Shown here piece after piece: positions 50,701 to 64,000 of a stretch of 64,000 nt of DNA; position 1 is the first letter of the stretch, and every line of letters starts with the position of its first letter. This DNA is from Monosporascus cannonballus. Taxonomy: Eukaryota; Ascomycota; Sordariomycetes; Xylariales. The position numbers and the translations under genes were made by a program. The notes below the pieces were generated by a model. The model saw nothing but the letters and a program-made list of their open reading frames with translations. It did not search any database and had not been told where the DNA came from. Location of the stretch: positions 186,001 to 250,000 of the forward strand of contig QJNS01000752.1 of assembly GCA_004154925.1 (NCBI GenBank), given 5' to 3'.

Positions 50701-53700
50701 ATATTTTACTAAAAGTTTTGACAAATTAATTCGTTTTTTAAATTTTCGAAATATTTAATTTAGGATATTCCAAACTTTTTAAAAAACGTTATTACGTTTT
50801 TAAATTATCTAGGAATCAGAGAACATTTTTATTTTTCAGATATACGTTATGTTTCAATTTTGCGAAAAATGCCTGTAATAGTTATATCGGGTAGATTAAT
50901 AAATATAATTATATATTTAAAAACAATTAATATAAAAACTTTCGAACAGAGTATTCTTTTAAAAAAAGTATATTAAATTAAGTATTTATGAATTAAATTA
51001 TAAAGTATTTTACCAATTCAATAAACCTTTTTTAATGTTTAATTTGAAAAGGTTTACTGATTTCGGTTATATAATTAACATGCGTAATTCTTTCAAGAAT
51101 TTAGATAAATTATTACTTTAAGATTAATATTCTGCTAAAAGTCGTAATAATTCATTTTAGGCAAATAATTAATTTTATATAGATTATTATTGTTTCTTAG
51201 TTTCTTTGGTTCCGGAATATTTATTACATATTTAAATTTTAATCTATATTTTAATATATTTTCAAATTCTAAAATATTAATATTTCGGTAATTCGATAGT
51301 TTTACCGTTTAACGTTTCGTGTATAATATTGCATATTCGATCGGGTTTATTAAGTAATAATTTTATTCAGTTGCTTTTTTCAAATGTAATTAATTTTTAA
51401 TATTTTATTAATTTGTTTTGAACGGTAAATATATGAATTTAGATAATTATTAATTAAATAAGGTTTTATTTATTAGTATTTTTGTTTTACTTTTTAAATA
51501 TTTTAATATAGCATAATATATCGTAAAATAATAATAAGTTATCAATGTTTAAAGACCGCATTTTTATTTTATTTTTAGTATTTATTTAATAAGTTAAGTA
51601 ATTTTACAACGTTATATAATAATTATTTTAATTATTTTAAAAATGTTATTGGTTTTACGTTTTAATAATTTAATATTTTATATAAGTAATTTTCTTTATT
51701 GTATTAAGATTTTATATTATAATCCTTTATATTGATATCATAGTTTCGATCGATATAAACGTTTTTTATCCATATAATAATTTATAAAGATTAAAACAGT
51801 AACTTTTTGAAAATAGTATTATTTGCGAATATTATTATATATAAACATTTAATATATTTTCTATTCGTATCTTACATTATATTTATTCATCTTTTAAGCA
51901 TCGAAATATATTTTTTAAATTAATTCTCATCGTTAAAAAACGTATGTAGCTTTAATTCTCGTTTAATCCTAAATATTTTATAAATTTCGATAATTTCGTT
52001 TTTACCTTTAAAGGTTTTGTCGATTTTAATTTTAATCGTTATTTCGTATTAATAAAAACTTTATTCGTCCAGAAATCTTCTAATTGCTGTAAATGTAATT
52101 ATATATAAAGTTTTAATATCGAAATACCCGGATATTATATATCGAATTTGATAATTATTATATATCTATAGTTATTTCACTTAAATTAAATATTAATAAT
52201 CTAAATAAATATAATATTTCAAGAGTTTAAAAGGTTATAATTCTTTACGATATGTTAATTAATAACTGTTTAGTATACAATATAATTCAGAGTTATTTGT
52301 CGCATATATTTATATATATCGTTTTAATAATATAAAGTAAATATATAGCGATAAATCATATTCCGGTTTTCATAATCGTAATTTCTCTAGTATTATTTGA
52401 TTATTATGGGGCGTTCTGGTAAATTATTAATAATTTTGTAATCATTATATTAATTTTCTATTTTCCGTTTTAAAATATCGTTTCAAATACAATCCTTTCG
52501 AATTTCACTTTTAAAAGTATCCGATTTTTTGTCGTCGTATCTATTAATCGATTAAAACGTTTTAATATTACAATAAATTTTATATATATTTATAATTATT
52601 TAAAATAAAGTTTAATAAAAAACTTCATTTTTATTTCAGTTATTCCGATTATAAGCTATAATCGAATAACATTTAGCTGGATATTAATAATAAAATTCTT
52701 TTCGTAAGAATGTATTTCATTTCGAACTTAAATGCTCGATTTTCGTAATTTTCTAAATTGATAAAATATCAGATAATGAATTTATAAATTTGTTTTCTAT
52801 ATAACTAATATTTTATCGTTAATTATTAACGTAAAGAGAATTTTAAAAATATAATTCCGGAATAGTTTTAAAATTTTAAAATAAATTGATATTTTAATTT
52901 AACAACATCGTAATTTAATTCGGTTTTTTAAGTACTACTTTTATAATACACTAGATGTTTTACGTTATTAATTATTTGGTCTAACATATTTCCGAACCCT
53001 TATCCGTATAAATCCGTCTTTATAATAATATTTTATTCTACGATATAATCGATAATAATTAATATCGAAATCGTTATAAGTTGTTTTAAACGTTTTCTTG
53101 ACATATTTTTAATTAAGAACTTAAATAAAAAAATTATTTTAATGGAATAAATAAATAAAAGAAATCTGCTTTTACAATAAAATATATAATAAATATCCGA
53201 TAGTAAACGGTATTTCTTAAAAGGATTGTAATATCTCATAAGCTTTTATAAAATCGAATTTCCAAATTTTTATTGTTTTGGTCTTATTAAGTTAACGATC
53301 GTTAGCACTATAAAAAAATCCAATTATAACTACAGATTTATAATACTATTACAATGTTTGCTTATTAATCGTAATACCGATGAATCTATAATTGAAAAAA
53401 GTTTTATTTATATTACCGATATATTTGAAAACGAATTATTAAATCCTAACAAAGTTTTTAATATTATCGTACAGCGTTTTTAATTTTTTAATATCACCGT
53501 TATTTATAAATAACCACATTATTTTAATTATTAAATTAAGTTTTTAATTTAATTAATTCATACTTATCGTCCAATTTCTAAATATCCGAATTTTACTTTA
53601 TCAGATAACATTTTTCAAAAAATGCTTTAAATTTTAAATTGTGCTGTTGGTTTAACATATGAATAATAAATTTTTGTTTTCAAATTTATATATTTTTAAG

Positions 53701-54001
53701 AACGTAAATTTTCGAAATCGGGTTTTTAAAAATCTAGTTCTGGATAAAGGTATGTAAACGCTGAATTTTAATTTATTTGTTTTAATTAATAATATTTTAA
53801 TATTATTCTATCATTATTAATTATTCATACTGTCGCAATATTGTAAAATATAATATATATTTTACTATTCTTATTATCGTATTGGTAGATATTTGTGTTT
53901 TTAAGTAAGATCATATTTTTCCAATTTTTAATTAAAAAATTATAAGTTATTTCGGTAGTTAATTAAAGCCAGTTGTTTTTCTTTAGTAATCAAATTCAAT
54001 A
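47787..54001 (-). mobile_element. RIP-degraded LTR retrotransposon, element C (internal region)
   Basis: This 6.2 kb lies between two ~275-bp LTRs. The plus strand is T-rich, suggesting minus orientation. A minus-strand phrase near 50,594-50,650 reads FNNDILIIGD, close to the YVDDILIIGD box of Ty1/copia reverse transcriptases, but the context is too decayed to be certain. Minus-strand frames at 48,242-48,466 and 53,033-53,239 are the longest openings and carry no motif I recognise. Confidence 0.5.
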
Positions 54002-54276
54002 GGGTAAAGGAGATTTAATTTTAATGAACACAGATAAATGAGTTATATTACAATATCGAAGGAATTTCTCGTAATAAAGAATTTAATCCGATTATATTAA
54101 TAGTATTGAATTTGAATAATTAAAGCAATGAAAATAAATATAATAAGTGCTAATAATGGGCCGTATACTTTAGAGTTAAACTTATAGCGAAAAAGAACTA
54201 TTTGATATATACGCATAATCCAGACTTTCTAATTAGCCGAGATTGCTAATATGCGTAATACCTTACTCTACTTTAA
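54002..54276 (-). repeat. Right LTR of element C (~275 bp)
   Basis: This is the partner of the 47,512-47,786 LTR. It contains the same TAATAATGGGCCGTATA block, here at about 54,150. If the element reads on the minus strand, this is its 5' LTR. Confidence 0.6.
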
Positions 54277-57200
54277 TAAGATTATTAACTTTGAAATTCC
54301 GTGTCCGCTAATGCTGTATTTATATAAATAAATAATTAGAAAATGGATAAAAATATTTTTCATTAATATAAATTTACGTTAGGTTTAAGATGTCTACGAC
54401 GAAATATAAATAATTTATATATTCATTGGTATTAATATCAAAAATATTAATATCGTGAATATATAAACGAACAAAATGTTTATAATCAACATATAATTTA
54501 TTTATAAATCATTAACCAAGTATAAAAATTATAATAATATATTGATATTATATTATTCGACACTTCGTACATATAAGTAATTAAACAATTTAAATATATA
54601 AAAAGGTTATATTATCTATACTATCGTTAAAGTTAAACCAAAAATATATGTTAAGTATTTCAAGTTTATTTAAAAATTAAATATTAATTATTATACCGCC
54701 GTTTTTATATATATCGTTTACTGTGTTATATAATAAAAGTCGGAATCCTTATTAAAGTGAATTAGGTCTAAAACAATACATTTTTAAATATATAATGAGT
54801 TGTATAGTTTGTTAAAAAAACCTGGTAATTCTTAAGATTTCATAAGTAGATTTTAATCGGTTTACGTTACTTTTATTATTTTTCAACAAAGTCGATACAT
54901 ATCTTATATTTTCCATTATTAATAATATATTACAATTTCGAAAAATATCATAATTACGAATTAATTAATATATTTTATAACCAGTTAAAAGACTATCATA
55001 TGAACTGTATTGTTATTTTTAAATTTAAGTATCGGAATGTTTACTAATTTTATATTTTAAAAAAGTGTAACCAGCGTGAAATAAACGACCGTTTTTTTAC
55101 CTTCTTTTTCCCTTTTGTAATAAGAAAAATAAATCTCTTCCTTTAAATTAACTTATTTTTAATAGGAAATTCGAGTTTTTAATATAAGTTAACTTTATAT
55201 TAATTTCTCAAATTAATTCCTTTTGAGATAATATATATATATATTGTAGATACTTTTTCGGTTTACAGAATAATGAATAATTATATTTTAAAACTTATTA
55301 AAGTAAGTTTTCCAAAATAAATATATCAGACATAAAATCAACTATATCCAAATAATTTGTGATTATATGTAAAAGTCGAATTTTAGAGTGTTTTAATTAA
55401 TTAATTTAGAAATTTAAGATAATTATCGTTAATAAAAGTCGGTATTATAATACATATTATTATTATATAAATTACAGTAATTTGTCGTTGAGTCAACTTT
55501 AAGATTACTTTGTTAATGGTTTTTCTTTTTATTTATAAATAAATAATTAATTGGAAAATCGAAATTCGATAATTAATAGCATTTTAATTTTAAAAATATT
55601 AATAATAATAACTTTTATAGTAAGGTAATTATTTATTTACATCTTTTAATTAATTGATTATATCATAATTAAATTTAACCTCAACATTACCAAAGGTTTA
55701 AAACATAACTCCTTTAATATACATAAAATTAAATATAAATACCTAAAGTTTTTAATTTATTTCATTATTAATTTTCCAGTAAGTAAAATTACACAATTAT
55801 TAATATTAATGTTTTATTTATTTTTAGATTTTTAAACGTTTTTTAGTATTTTATACTTTATTATTACATTCGGATAAAGTTTAATTATTTATTCTCTATA
55901 AAAATAATGCGTAACTTTTCAAAAAAGAATTAATTATTTTTAGCAGGAGTTTGAAAAAGTTTGCCGATTATAACGCTTTAAATGCTGTCTTTTTATTAAA
56001 TAAAATTTTTATAAATAGACAATAAAACGTTTTGCGAAATTTTATTAAATATAATATTATTAAAATAGAACATTAATATTATATTTTTTTTATCCGTAAT
56101 ATTCTACTACGCCTTTGGAGAAGTACGAATTTTGCATTATTAAGATCGAAAACTGTATATATATTTTCTTTCTCGTAATGTGGATTCAAAGTTGTTCTCT
56201 TATTACTACAAATATAAATATTAATATATATAGTAATTTGATAATTTTCGATATTTTGTGTATATTTTGATACTAAGTCCTTATTAGCAAACGTATAAAT
56301 TCCGTTTTAGCAGTATATTTTTAACTAAATTTGTAACGTTGTTTAAAATCACCTTAAAAGCTATTTTAGTTTAGTTTATTTAAATATTTATTTCGTTTTT
56401 TGTTTTAAAAATATTAAAACTTCTTACATTATCAACTTTATCGTTAATAAATTTCCAAATAACTTTGTAAACTTACATTAAGCTAATAAAATATTTACAA
56501 TTTTCGGTTACGTTGTTATATTTTATACATTAAAATCATTTCTCTTTGAATTGATACTTGTTTAATAAGTTATAACCTATTAATTATTTGACCTATCGTA
56601 AAATTTGCTTTATAAAATAATGTTTATTTTTTTAAACATCGTTTGATGTAGCTTATTTATTTTTATTTTATCGTTTATCTTAATTAAATACATAGTTAAA
56701 AAAATATTTTTATCAGGTCGAAAATTTATAATCGAAAAAGTTAAATGTAAATTTTGATATAAAGATATATATAATTAAAAATTAAATAATGTGTTCTATT
56801 CTCCTTAGATATATCTCAGTTTAAAATTAATTAGGTTCAGGTTTCTTTTAGCGTAATCTCGAACTGTTTTAACTCGGTATTTAATATTATTATTAAATTT
56901 ATTTTAATATAATATTTATTTTTCAAAATAATTATAATATTACTCCTATTAAAATATCGTTTTGAAATAAAAACCATTTGTTAAAAAAAGAATTAATTTT
57001 CTATTAATCAAATCCTCTTATTTTCTTAAATTTTTTCATTTACAAAAATATGTTATAACAATATATTTATTTTTAATTTTAAATGCTAATGACTTTATTA
57101 TATTTGCCTTTAGGTATATTAAATTAAAATACTTTAGTATTAATTATACGGATTCTATATAATTCGTAATCGGATTTCTTTGAGGTTTAAATTTGCAAAT

Positions 57201-60200
57201 TAATCGATAATCTTTAATTAAGGTATAAGTTTTTGGTTTCTTTAAATAAATAAATTAAAACATGTATTATACTCTTATTTTTATTAATTAGATCGGCTAA
57301 TAAAAAGTTTTCTTTCTAGCCTCTATATTATGCCGTTAATTGGAGATTATTGAATCGAGACCTCGATATTTCTAGCGGTTCGAAAATCGCCTTGAGAATT
57401 TCTTTAAGGTTACGAATTTTTAGAATTTTAGTTTTTTGGTAATTTAAATATGAATTCTTTCGAAATTTTTAGTTGGCTTAGCATTTTAAGCGAAAATATT
57501 CTTAACCTTTTGAGCTAGTTTGGCGTTTTAATTATTAATTCTTTCGAACTTTTTACGCAGCCTGAATTTTAAAATGTTAATTCTGTCGATTATTCGAAGC
57601 TATTTTATTATTCAGGCCGCCTTTTTTTGTTTTAAAGGATTTTTAAATTACTTATTTTTATTAAAGAACAATTTAACGTTTATACAAGTAAATCTATATT
57701 AAATATCGGAAAAGATTCCTGATTTTTTTTAAAGAAAATATATATAGATATTTTTTCAAATAGCATAAAAATATTTTTTATAGCGTAAGAATTATTAAGT
57801 AGAATATCTAAATAAATTATATTTGTTTAAGACCAACTATCGAATAATTTTGTATTGATGATTAATTATTAAGAAAATAAGGTTGTAGATAATACAATAT
57901 ACATTTGTTATATTTTTTTAAACTTTTTTATTATAACTATTATTATATATATTGAATGTTTCAAATATTACTTATATTTTATAATTATTTCCGCATTGAT
58001 AAAAAACAAGAAGAAATAAAAATATTAATTTTGAAATTAACTAAAAAGTATTATATATTAACGATTATATATACTTTCCAAAAATAAATAATTAATTATA
58101 TAAGATATCGCAAGAAAACTATAAAACTTTTATTTATTATAAATTACTAATTATAAGATATGGGCAATTATATAAATATAATTGTTTTGTTATATTTTAT
58201 TTAAAAAATCTCGGAAACTTTCTTAATTTCTTATAGTTGGAGACCCGGTTATTATGATCGTGACTGTGAAATCTCTGACAAAAAAACATTTCGTAAATAG
58301 TAAAATAATTTCCAATAATCGTATACAATTTGTTATGTTTCGAAAACTCTTATCTATTAACTGCAAAAAACAACCTTTTCTTATATATATAATAATGTTT
58401 AAAAAACTAAATTCTAAAACATTTTTAAACTGTGTTTTTATAATTTTAAAAACATTAAAAGAAAAAATACAAAGCGAATAAACCGTTGACTTAATTATAT
58501 TAATGTAAGATTAAAACAATATTTTGATGTATTATTATTCTCAAACAAGTTTTTACCGAGGTTGAAAAAATGACTGAAGAAAATTAAAACCTTTTTATTA
58601 ATTTCGGGTTGTTATGCCAAAATAAAAAAGTAACTAAGTTACGAAAATCAACTTACTATTTGTAATATATTCGCGTAATGTTTTAGTTACACAAAATTAT
58701 TTTTAACGGTTTTTATTCCTATACATTTACGTATTATATAAGATATATATGTGTTTAAGCTATATTTTCTAAAATAAATCATATATATAGATATTTTACA
58801 CAATAAATACTATTTCTAATATTTTGGAATACAGTAACTAATTTATAGCTTTTACAGTTAGAATAAATTATATCTTAGTTTTCTAAAGCCTAGAAGTCAA
58901 GATAGTAATTTATTATTTTATCTAATATTATTTACGCGATCACGTATTTTTTAAAAAAGTTTTAACTATTATATGTTTTACGTTTTATTAAAAAACATGG
59001 TTAAATTTTAAATAATAGTTGTTAATTATTATATTCATATATAATATAAAGCATCTGATAACAGGTTAAATTTAAATAAAATTTAAAACATTATATTTAT
59101 TAATTTACATCTTAAGTAAAAGTTATTTTATTGTAAAATAACGTTTCGAAATAAAAAAATAGAAAGATTTTATCTTCTTAATAAAAATATTAAATTCTTT
59201 TTATCTAGGCATAAACCTTTTTTCAATTATAAGATTTGAATAAATTAACGAAATCAAATTTTCTCGTTACAACGTTTTTATAAGAAATGTCTTTAATTAA
59301 GTTAAGCTTGTTATAAGAGATGATTTAAAAAATAGCAAATTCGATTGAAAAAACTATTAAAAAAGTTTTTTCTTATTATATTAATGTCTTAATAGCTGAA
59401 TGATCGCGAATCAAAGTGTAGCACTTTGACGCAATAAGTTTAAATAATCTGCAGCGTACAAGAAACAGATAGTTCGAATTTAGCTTATAACAACGTACTT
59501 TAGATAGAACTAATTTTAAAGTACGAACTATTTAAAACTTTACCTTCTAATATATTAGCGATAATTAAAAACATTAAGAACGTTTAAATTAAATAAGTTT
59601 GTTTTATACGTAATTTATTTATTTCTTACTATATTTTCGACTTTTATTAATTTTTTATCTCGTTCGCCTATGAGTACGAATTTTCGAAAGTGCGTTTTAG
59701 TCGCTTTTATACAATTGAACGTATATATACAAAGTGAAGCAGGTCAATTACTATAGCTAAATACTTTAATTGCATATCGTACTTTGTCTAATTATATTAA
59801 TTTTAAGAATTCGTATAAAAAACGTACTACGATATAAATGATTTTGCAATTACGATAAAGATCTCTTTTAAAATACGCGATTATTTTTAGACGCTTTATA
59901 ATTAAAATAAGAAAGGTCGAAAATAAAAGATAGCAATTGAAATAATATATTTAATAAAAGATTAAAGAATAATGTAAAACGCCAAATTACGAAATTTGTA
60001 TAATTAAATAAGTTAAATAAATATATTGCAAATTTTATTAAAATACATCATAAATAATATAAACGCTGCAAAAAAAGAGAAAGTAAGACGACATAAAATA
60101 TAAAAGGTATCGACTTAATTAAAGAAAATAATAAAACGTATACGTTACTTTTTATACAATAATATTCATAAAAAATAAAATAACTTAAATTCGAAATAAA

Positions 60201-63200
60201 TTTTAAATTAAGTTTTAATTGCGATAAAATTAAATATAAAACTTTTAAATATCGAATATTTAAGATATTATAATAAGATAACTAAATGTTTACGTTAAAA
60301 AACAACTCAAAAATAATAAAAAACGTAATACTAAAATTATTAGCAAAATTTATATCTAATACGATAATACTTTACTGTAAGAAATTTGTAAAAGATTTAT
60401 AAAGAGACCCCTTTAAAATTTATATTAAATAAAACTCGATTAACGATATCATAATAAAACGAATAATATGTTTGTTTTATAATAATAGAAATATTGTACA
60501 AATTAAACATAATTAAAAAAGTTGTTTTTCAAATTATAGCAAAAACTAATAGCGGTATAAAAGGTTGATCATAAAATAATAACGAAATAATTATTAAATT
60601 AGAAATAAAATTAAATTACCTGAGAGAATTAACTAATATATAAAATATCAGGTAATCTATTACGTATGATGTAATTGTATCGTTGATTAAAAAATAAACG
60701 ATATATTACACGACGAATTATTTGAATATAAAAATAAAATATTAATTTTAAAAATTAAATAAACGAAATTTTTAAGATTAAAAAAAATGTTATTATTTAC
60801 AAAATATTACTTGATAAGAAAGGCTAGGTAAATTTATAATAGTGCGAAATTGATTGAAAAATATGCTAATAAAAATATTTTTTATTTTATTTTTATATAT
60901 TACGCACTTATTAAACGAAAAAAGAATTATATTAGCGTATAATAAAAAAGTCTTATTAAAAATTATTATCCACTTTGTTTATAATTTATTTTTTTATTAC
61001 ATTTCAATATAGAATGTATTAGGGAAAAAGAATATCAATATTATATAATAAAAAGTAATTCGAAAAATGAACGAATATTTTATATAATAAAAAATTATAA
61101 TAATATAAATATAATTATTTCAATTAAATTTTATATTTATTGAGAAAAATGAAGGATAAAATAATTAAACGCGTTTTATTAAAATAGAATAAACTATTAT
61201 ATCTTGACTCGGATTCGGCTAATTAGTTAGTTCGAATCTCTTATATATATTAAAGAGTTCTTTTCACCATGAGTTTAAACATAACGAAATCACCACTTAT
61301 TATACTTTTTAACACTTTAATTATTAAGTTTTAATACTATAAATATATGCGGTTTCTATGTCATAACTGTTGATCTCTTACCCGTATTATAATATACTGA
61401 GAAATTCCGCACTGATTAAAACCAACTCACTTCGACCTAGTTTACTATATAAATATACAAAAACGGGCTAATAAACTTAAAAATAACTTAAAAAATAACT
61501 GCTTATAAAAAAGACGCAAAATAACAAACTTTAAAAAACGAAAAGAGTTTGTTAAAAAATATATATATAATAATAAGAACTGTTAAGAACTATATAACTT
61601 TAAAATATAACTGAAAATATATTAATATATCATAATAATATATTGCAAAACCTGAAACGAATAGTACATTATATTGAACGGTATTAATAAATTCATATTA
61701 TTATAACAAAATAAGTTAAAACTTTATATTGTAGAAAATATCGACAGTTAAGCATTTATATACGATAAACAAAGTTTATACAAAACGTTAATTGTTTCGA
61801 ATTCTTTGTTTAAACAAGTACTAAATAATAAATTTAGATATCGTTTTATAAAATATTTACAATATAACTTTACAAAAGCAATCATTATATTAAATTAATT
61901 CCATTTTCTTTAAAACAAAGAAGCTAATTAAATAAAATTTCTTCTTCTTTTTACTAAGTAATAATAACGAAGAAAAATATTTAAACGAAAGTATTAACGA
62001 ATATATGTATAAAAGTATAATAAAAACCGTCCTAATAAAGGAGAAATAAGACGTATCGTTGTTATTTTTAACGTAAATTTTACAGACTTAAATAATAACT
62101 TATAATAATAGCATAAAAGGCTACACAAAATATAAAAAATATATTATCATAATATCGCAAATATATATAAGTATTCGAAAAGAATTTCGAAACGGAATTA
62201 CTGAAATATAGAAAATAAAATTGTGAAATAATCCGTAATCAAGATATATGAACTAAATTTTACATTATTTATAATTTATACAAAAATAAATTCCCTATTT
62301 TTAGAAAATGCACCGACGATTGATATTAGAAAAAGTAAATTCGAGTTTTTTAGTTATTCGCAAAATATATTATTTTTTCGAATTACAAAATAGTAAAAGA
62401 TTACAGTTAGCAATTAATTGAAAATAATTAAACGATATTATCATTAAAAATCAAACATTATTATCTATACGTATTTAATAAAAATTTGTTTTTGCAAAAC
62501 TAAATAAATTTAGCATTAATTTTAAAAATAAGTATCACGCTATTAATATTAAATAAAACTATAAATAACAAACAAATTTCAAAACGAAATACGAATTACA
62601 TATATATTTAATTACGTCAATAATACACACAAACTTAATAATGCTAGTTTAACTAATATAAATTTATATTACCATAATATTTAAATAGTTGAACAATATA
62701 TTATTTAAATATTTTCGTGAGATATTATTTTAAAAATATCGTTATTTATTTCAGGAGAAATACTCGTAAAATGTATTTATAAAAACCTTTAAGTAGTATA
62801 AATAGGTTAGTTAGTAATTAATATAATAAAATTAATTCTATATTAAAAAATAAAATACATAAAACATATTATGATTTTAAGTTATATTACAATAAATTTC
62901 CAAAAAATCTTTATAAATAGCAGACAACAAATGTTAATAATAATTAAAAAATACAAATATTCTTTCAATTTGTCAAATATCATATAAGGTTTATTCGGAA
63001 TTTTAACTAAATAATTATGCTTTTAATTAACGTTGCTAAATAAAATTGAAATAAACGTTATAAACAAGTAAAAGCATCTTAGAAAATTAAGAAAACAATT
63101 ATTAATAAAGTAGCAATATTTATATATAGTTTGATACGTCTTACTAAACTAAAAGTCGATAATTCGGATTACCCATTAAACGTAATAATTATATAGCAAA

Positions 63201-64000
63201 ATAATTAAAGCAAATTATATATTATTACACTTTGAATAATAATTAATAAAGTCGAATTTAATTACGTTATTTTTAATAAAGAATTTATGGTTATTATTAT
63301 TACTTGTCGAAAATTTAGATATTTTGTTAAAGTCTAATTTTTTTAAATTAAGATTTATACATGTTATTGAAGTTTTACCCGTTTTATTATAAGTATAAAA
63401 TTTACAAAACGATAATTATAATACGTAAAAAAAGTCAAAAGGTTTGATTTTATAAATATATATATATATAAAAGGCTTAAAAAATAAAATCGAGGTTTTT
63501 AGTAAATAAGGCGATTTAAAAGAGTTAATCAAAATTAATTATATAGTTTTCGATATAATGTTTAAAGAATATTTACGTTTATATTAAATTGTAATACTAC
63601 GGGTTGTATTATACAATATACAATAGAAACTTAAAAAATATAATGAAACTTAATTTAAAATTAATACAATATATAGATTACAAATATTAAAGAAATATTA
63701 AAGAAATCTAATATACGAATATCTCTTATATAAATGTTAAGAGATTTACAAAATCTTAAAATATCTTTAACGTATATATTTTTACAGATAATAAATTATT
63801 TTAAACAGTTTAATAATAATGTAACTTATTAATAAAGTCAAAATACAGCAATATATATCTTATAGCAAATTATAACTACTATTAATTTCAAAACGATTAT
63901 AAAACGTAATTAATTTAGATTGTATTACTACTTCTTCTTTATTCGAAAGTTTAATAAAAAGAATATATTACAATTATATATTTTAATTTATAACCGATTT
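54277..64000. other. AT-rich RIP-type repeat block at the right end
   Basis: No intact gene, tRNA or LTR pair could be supported. From 54,277 to about 58,000 the plus strand is T-rich. From about 59,000 to the end it is A-rich, suggesting relics of opposite orientation. Around 57,290-57,620 there is a less AT-rich stretch with irregular internal repeats (TTAATTCTTTCGAA-type). The 58,254-58,481 frame has no motif. A perfect 8-bp palindromic stem lies at 59,411-59,429. Confidence 0.45.

Noticed and set aside
61200..61265. Possible tRNA: a GTTCGAATCT segment resembling a T-arm
   Set aside because: The bases flanking TTCGAAT do not pair as a T stem, and no matching acceptor or anticodon stem is present upstream.
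1..64000. CRISPR array, bacterial operon or phage content
   Set aside because: A spliceosomal intron, a fungal ABCC gene and RIP-degraded LTR retrotransposons indicate a eukaryotic (fungal) chromosome, and no regularly spaced repeat array is present.
29906..64000. Biosynthetic or defence gene cluster around the transporter
   Set aside because: No other intact coding frame is found; neighbours are pseudogenes or degraded repeats.

Overview
The window looks like part of a filamentous ascomycete (Pezizomycotina-type) nuclear genome that is split into two compartments. Roughly 1-17,935 and 29,900-64,000 are extremely AT-rich, have no long open frames, and keep cytosine mainly in CpG and CC contexts. 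Both strands show C-to-T/G-to-A decay of repeated DNA, the expected footprint of repeat-induced point mutation (RIP). Between them lies a GC-balanced island of about 12 kb carrying one intact gene with a GT-AG intron. I cannot name the species from sequence alone.

Left block (1-17,878): two minus-strand Ty3/gypsy-like retrotransposons of one family ('element B', my label) lie head to tail and appear to share the LTR at 12,494-12,916. The left copy is interrupted by a second, nested minus-strand Ty3/gypsy element ('element A', 4,823-12,219). Element A has 206-bp LTRs, an exact 5-bp target duplication (TTTAG) and a readable reverse-transcriptase core. The rightmost B LTR ends at about 17,878, and GC-rich DNA starts about 60 bp later.

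GC island (about 17,935-29,900): the only gene that looks functional is a full-length ABCC/MRP-type ABC transporter (22,568-27,860, one 130-bp intron, about 1,720 residues). It resembles the fungal Ybt1/bile-acid-permease group. It is flanked by decayed genes that are not RIP-like but carry frameshifts and stops: a leucine-rich, 19-residue-repeat protein upstream (18,781-20,453), and weak traces of a cupin-like and an arrestin-like protein downstream. The island edges carry a G-quadruplex motif and short inverted-repeat elements.

Right block (29,900-64,000): degraded repeats, including a MITE-like inverted repeat (30,192-30,327), two copies of a short inverted-repeat element, two copies of a GC-rich hairpin module 11.3 kb apart, a well-preserved solo LTR with target duplication (31,871-32,288), and an LTR pair bounding a further minus-strand element at 47.5-54.3 kb. 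The rest is AT-rich repeat DNA that I could not resolve.

Nothing suggests a gene cluster or operon. The biology is a single transporter gene, apparently still intact, stranded in RIP-inactivated, heterochromatin-like repeats. LTR, element and pseudogene limits are hand alignments and approximate unless a target duplication is stated.
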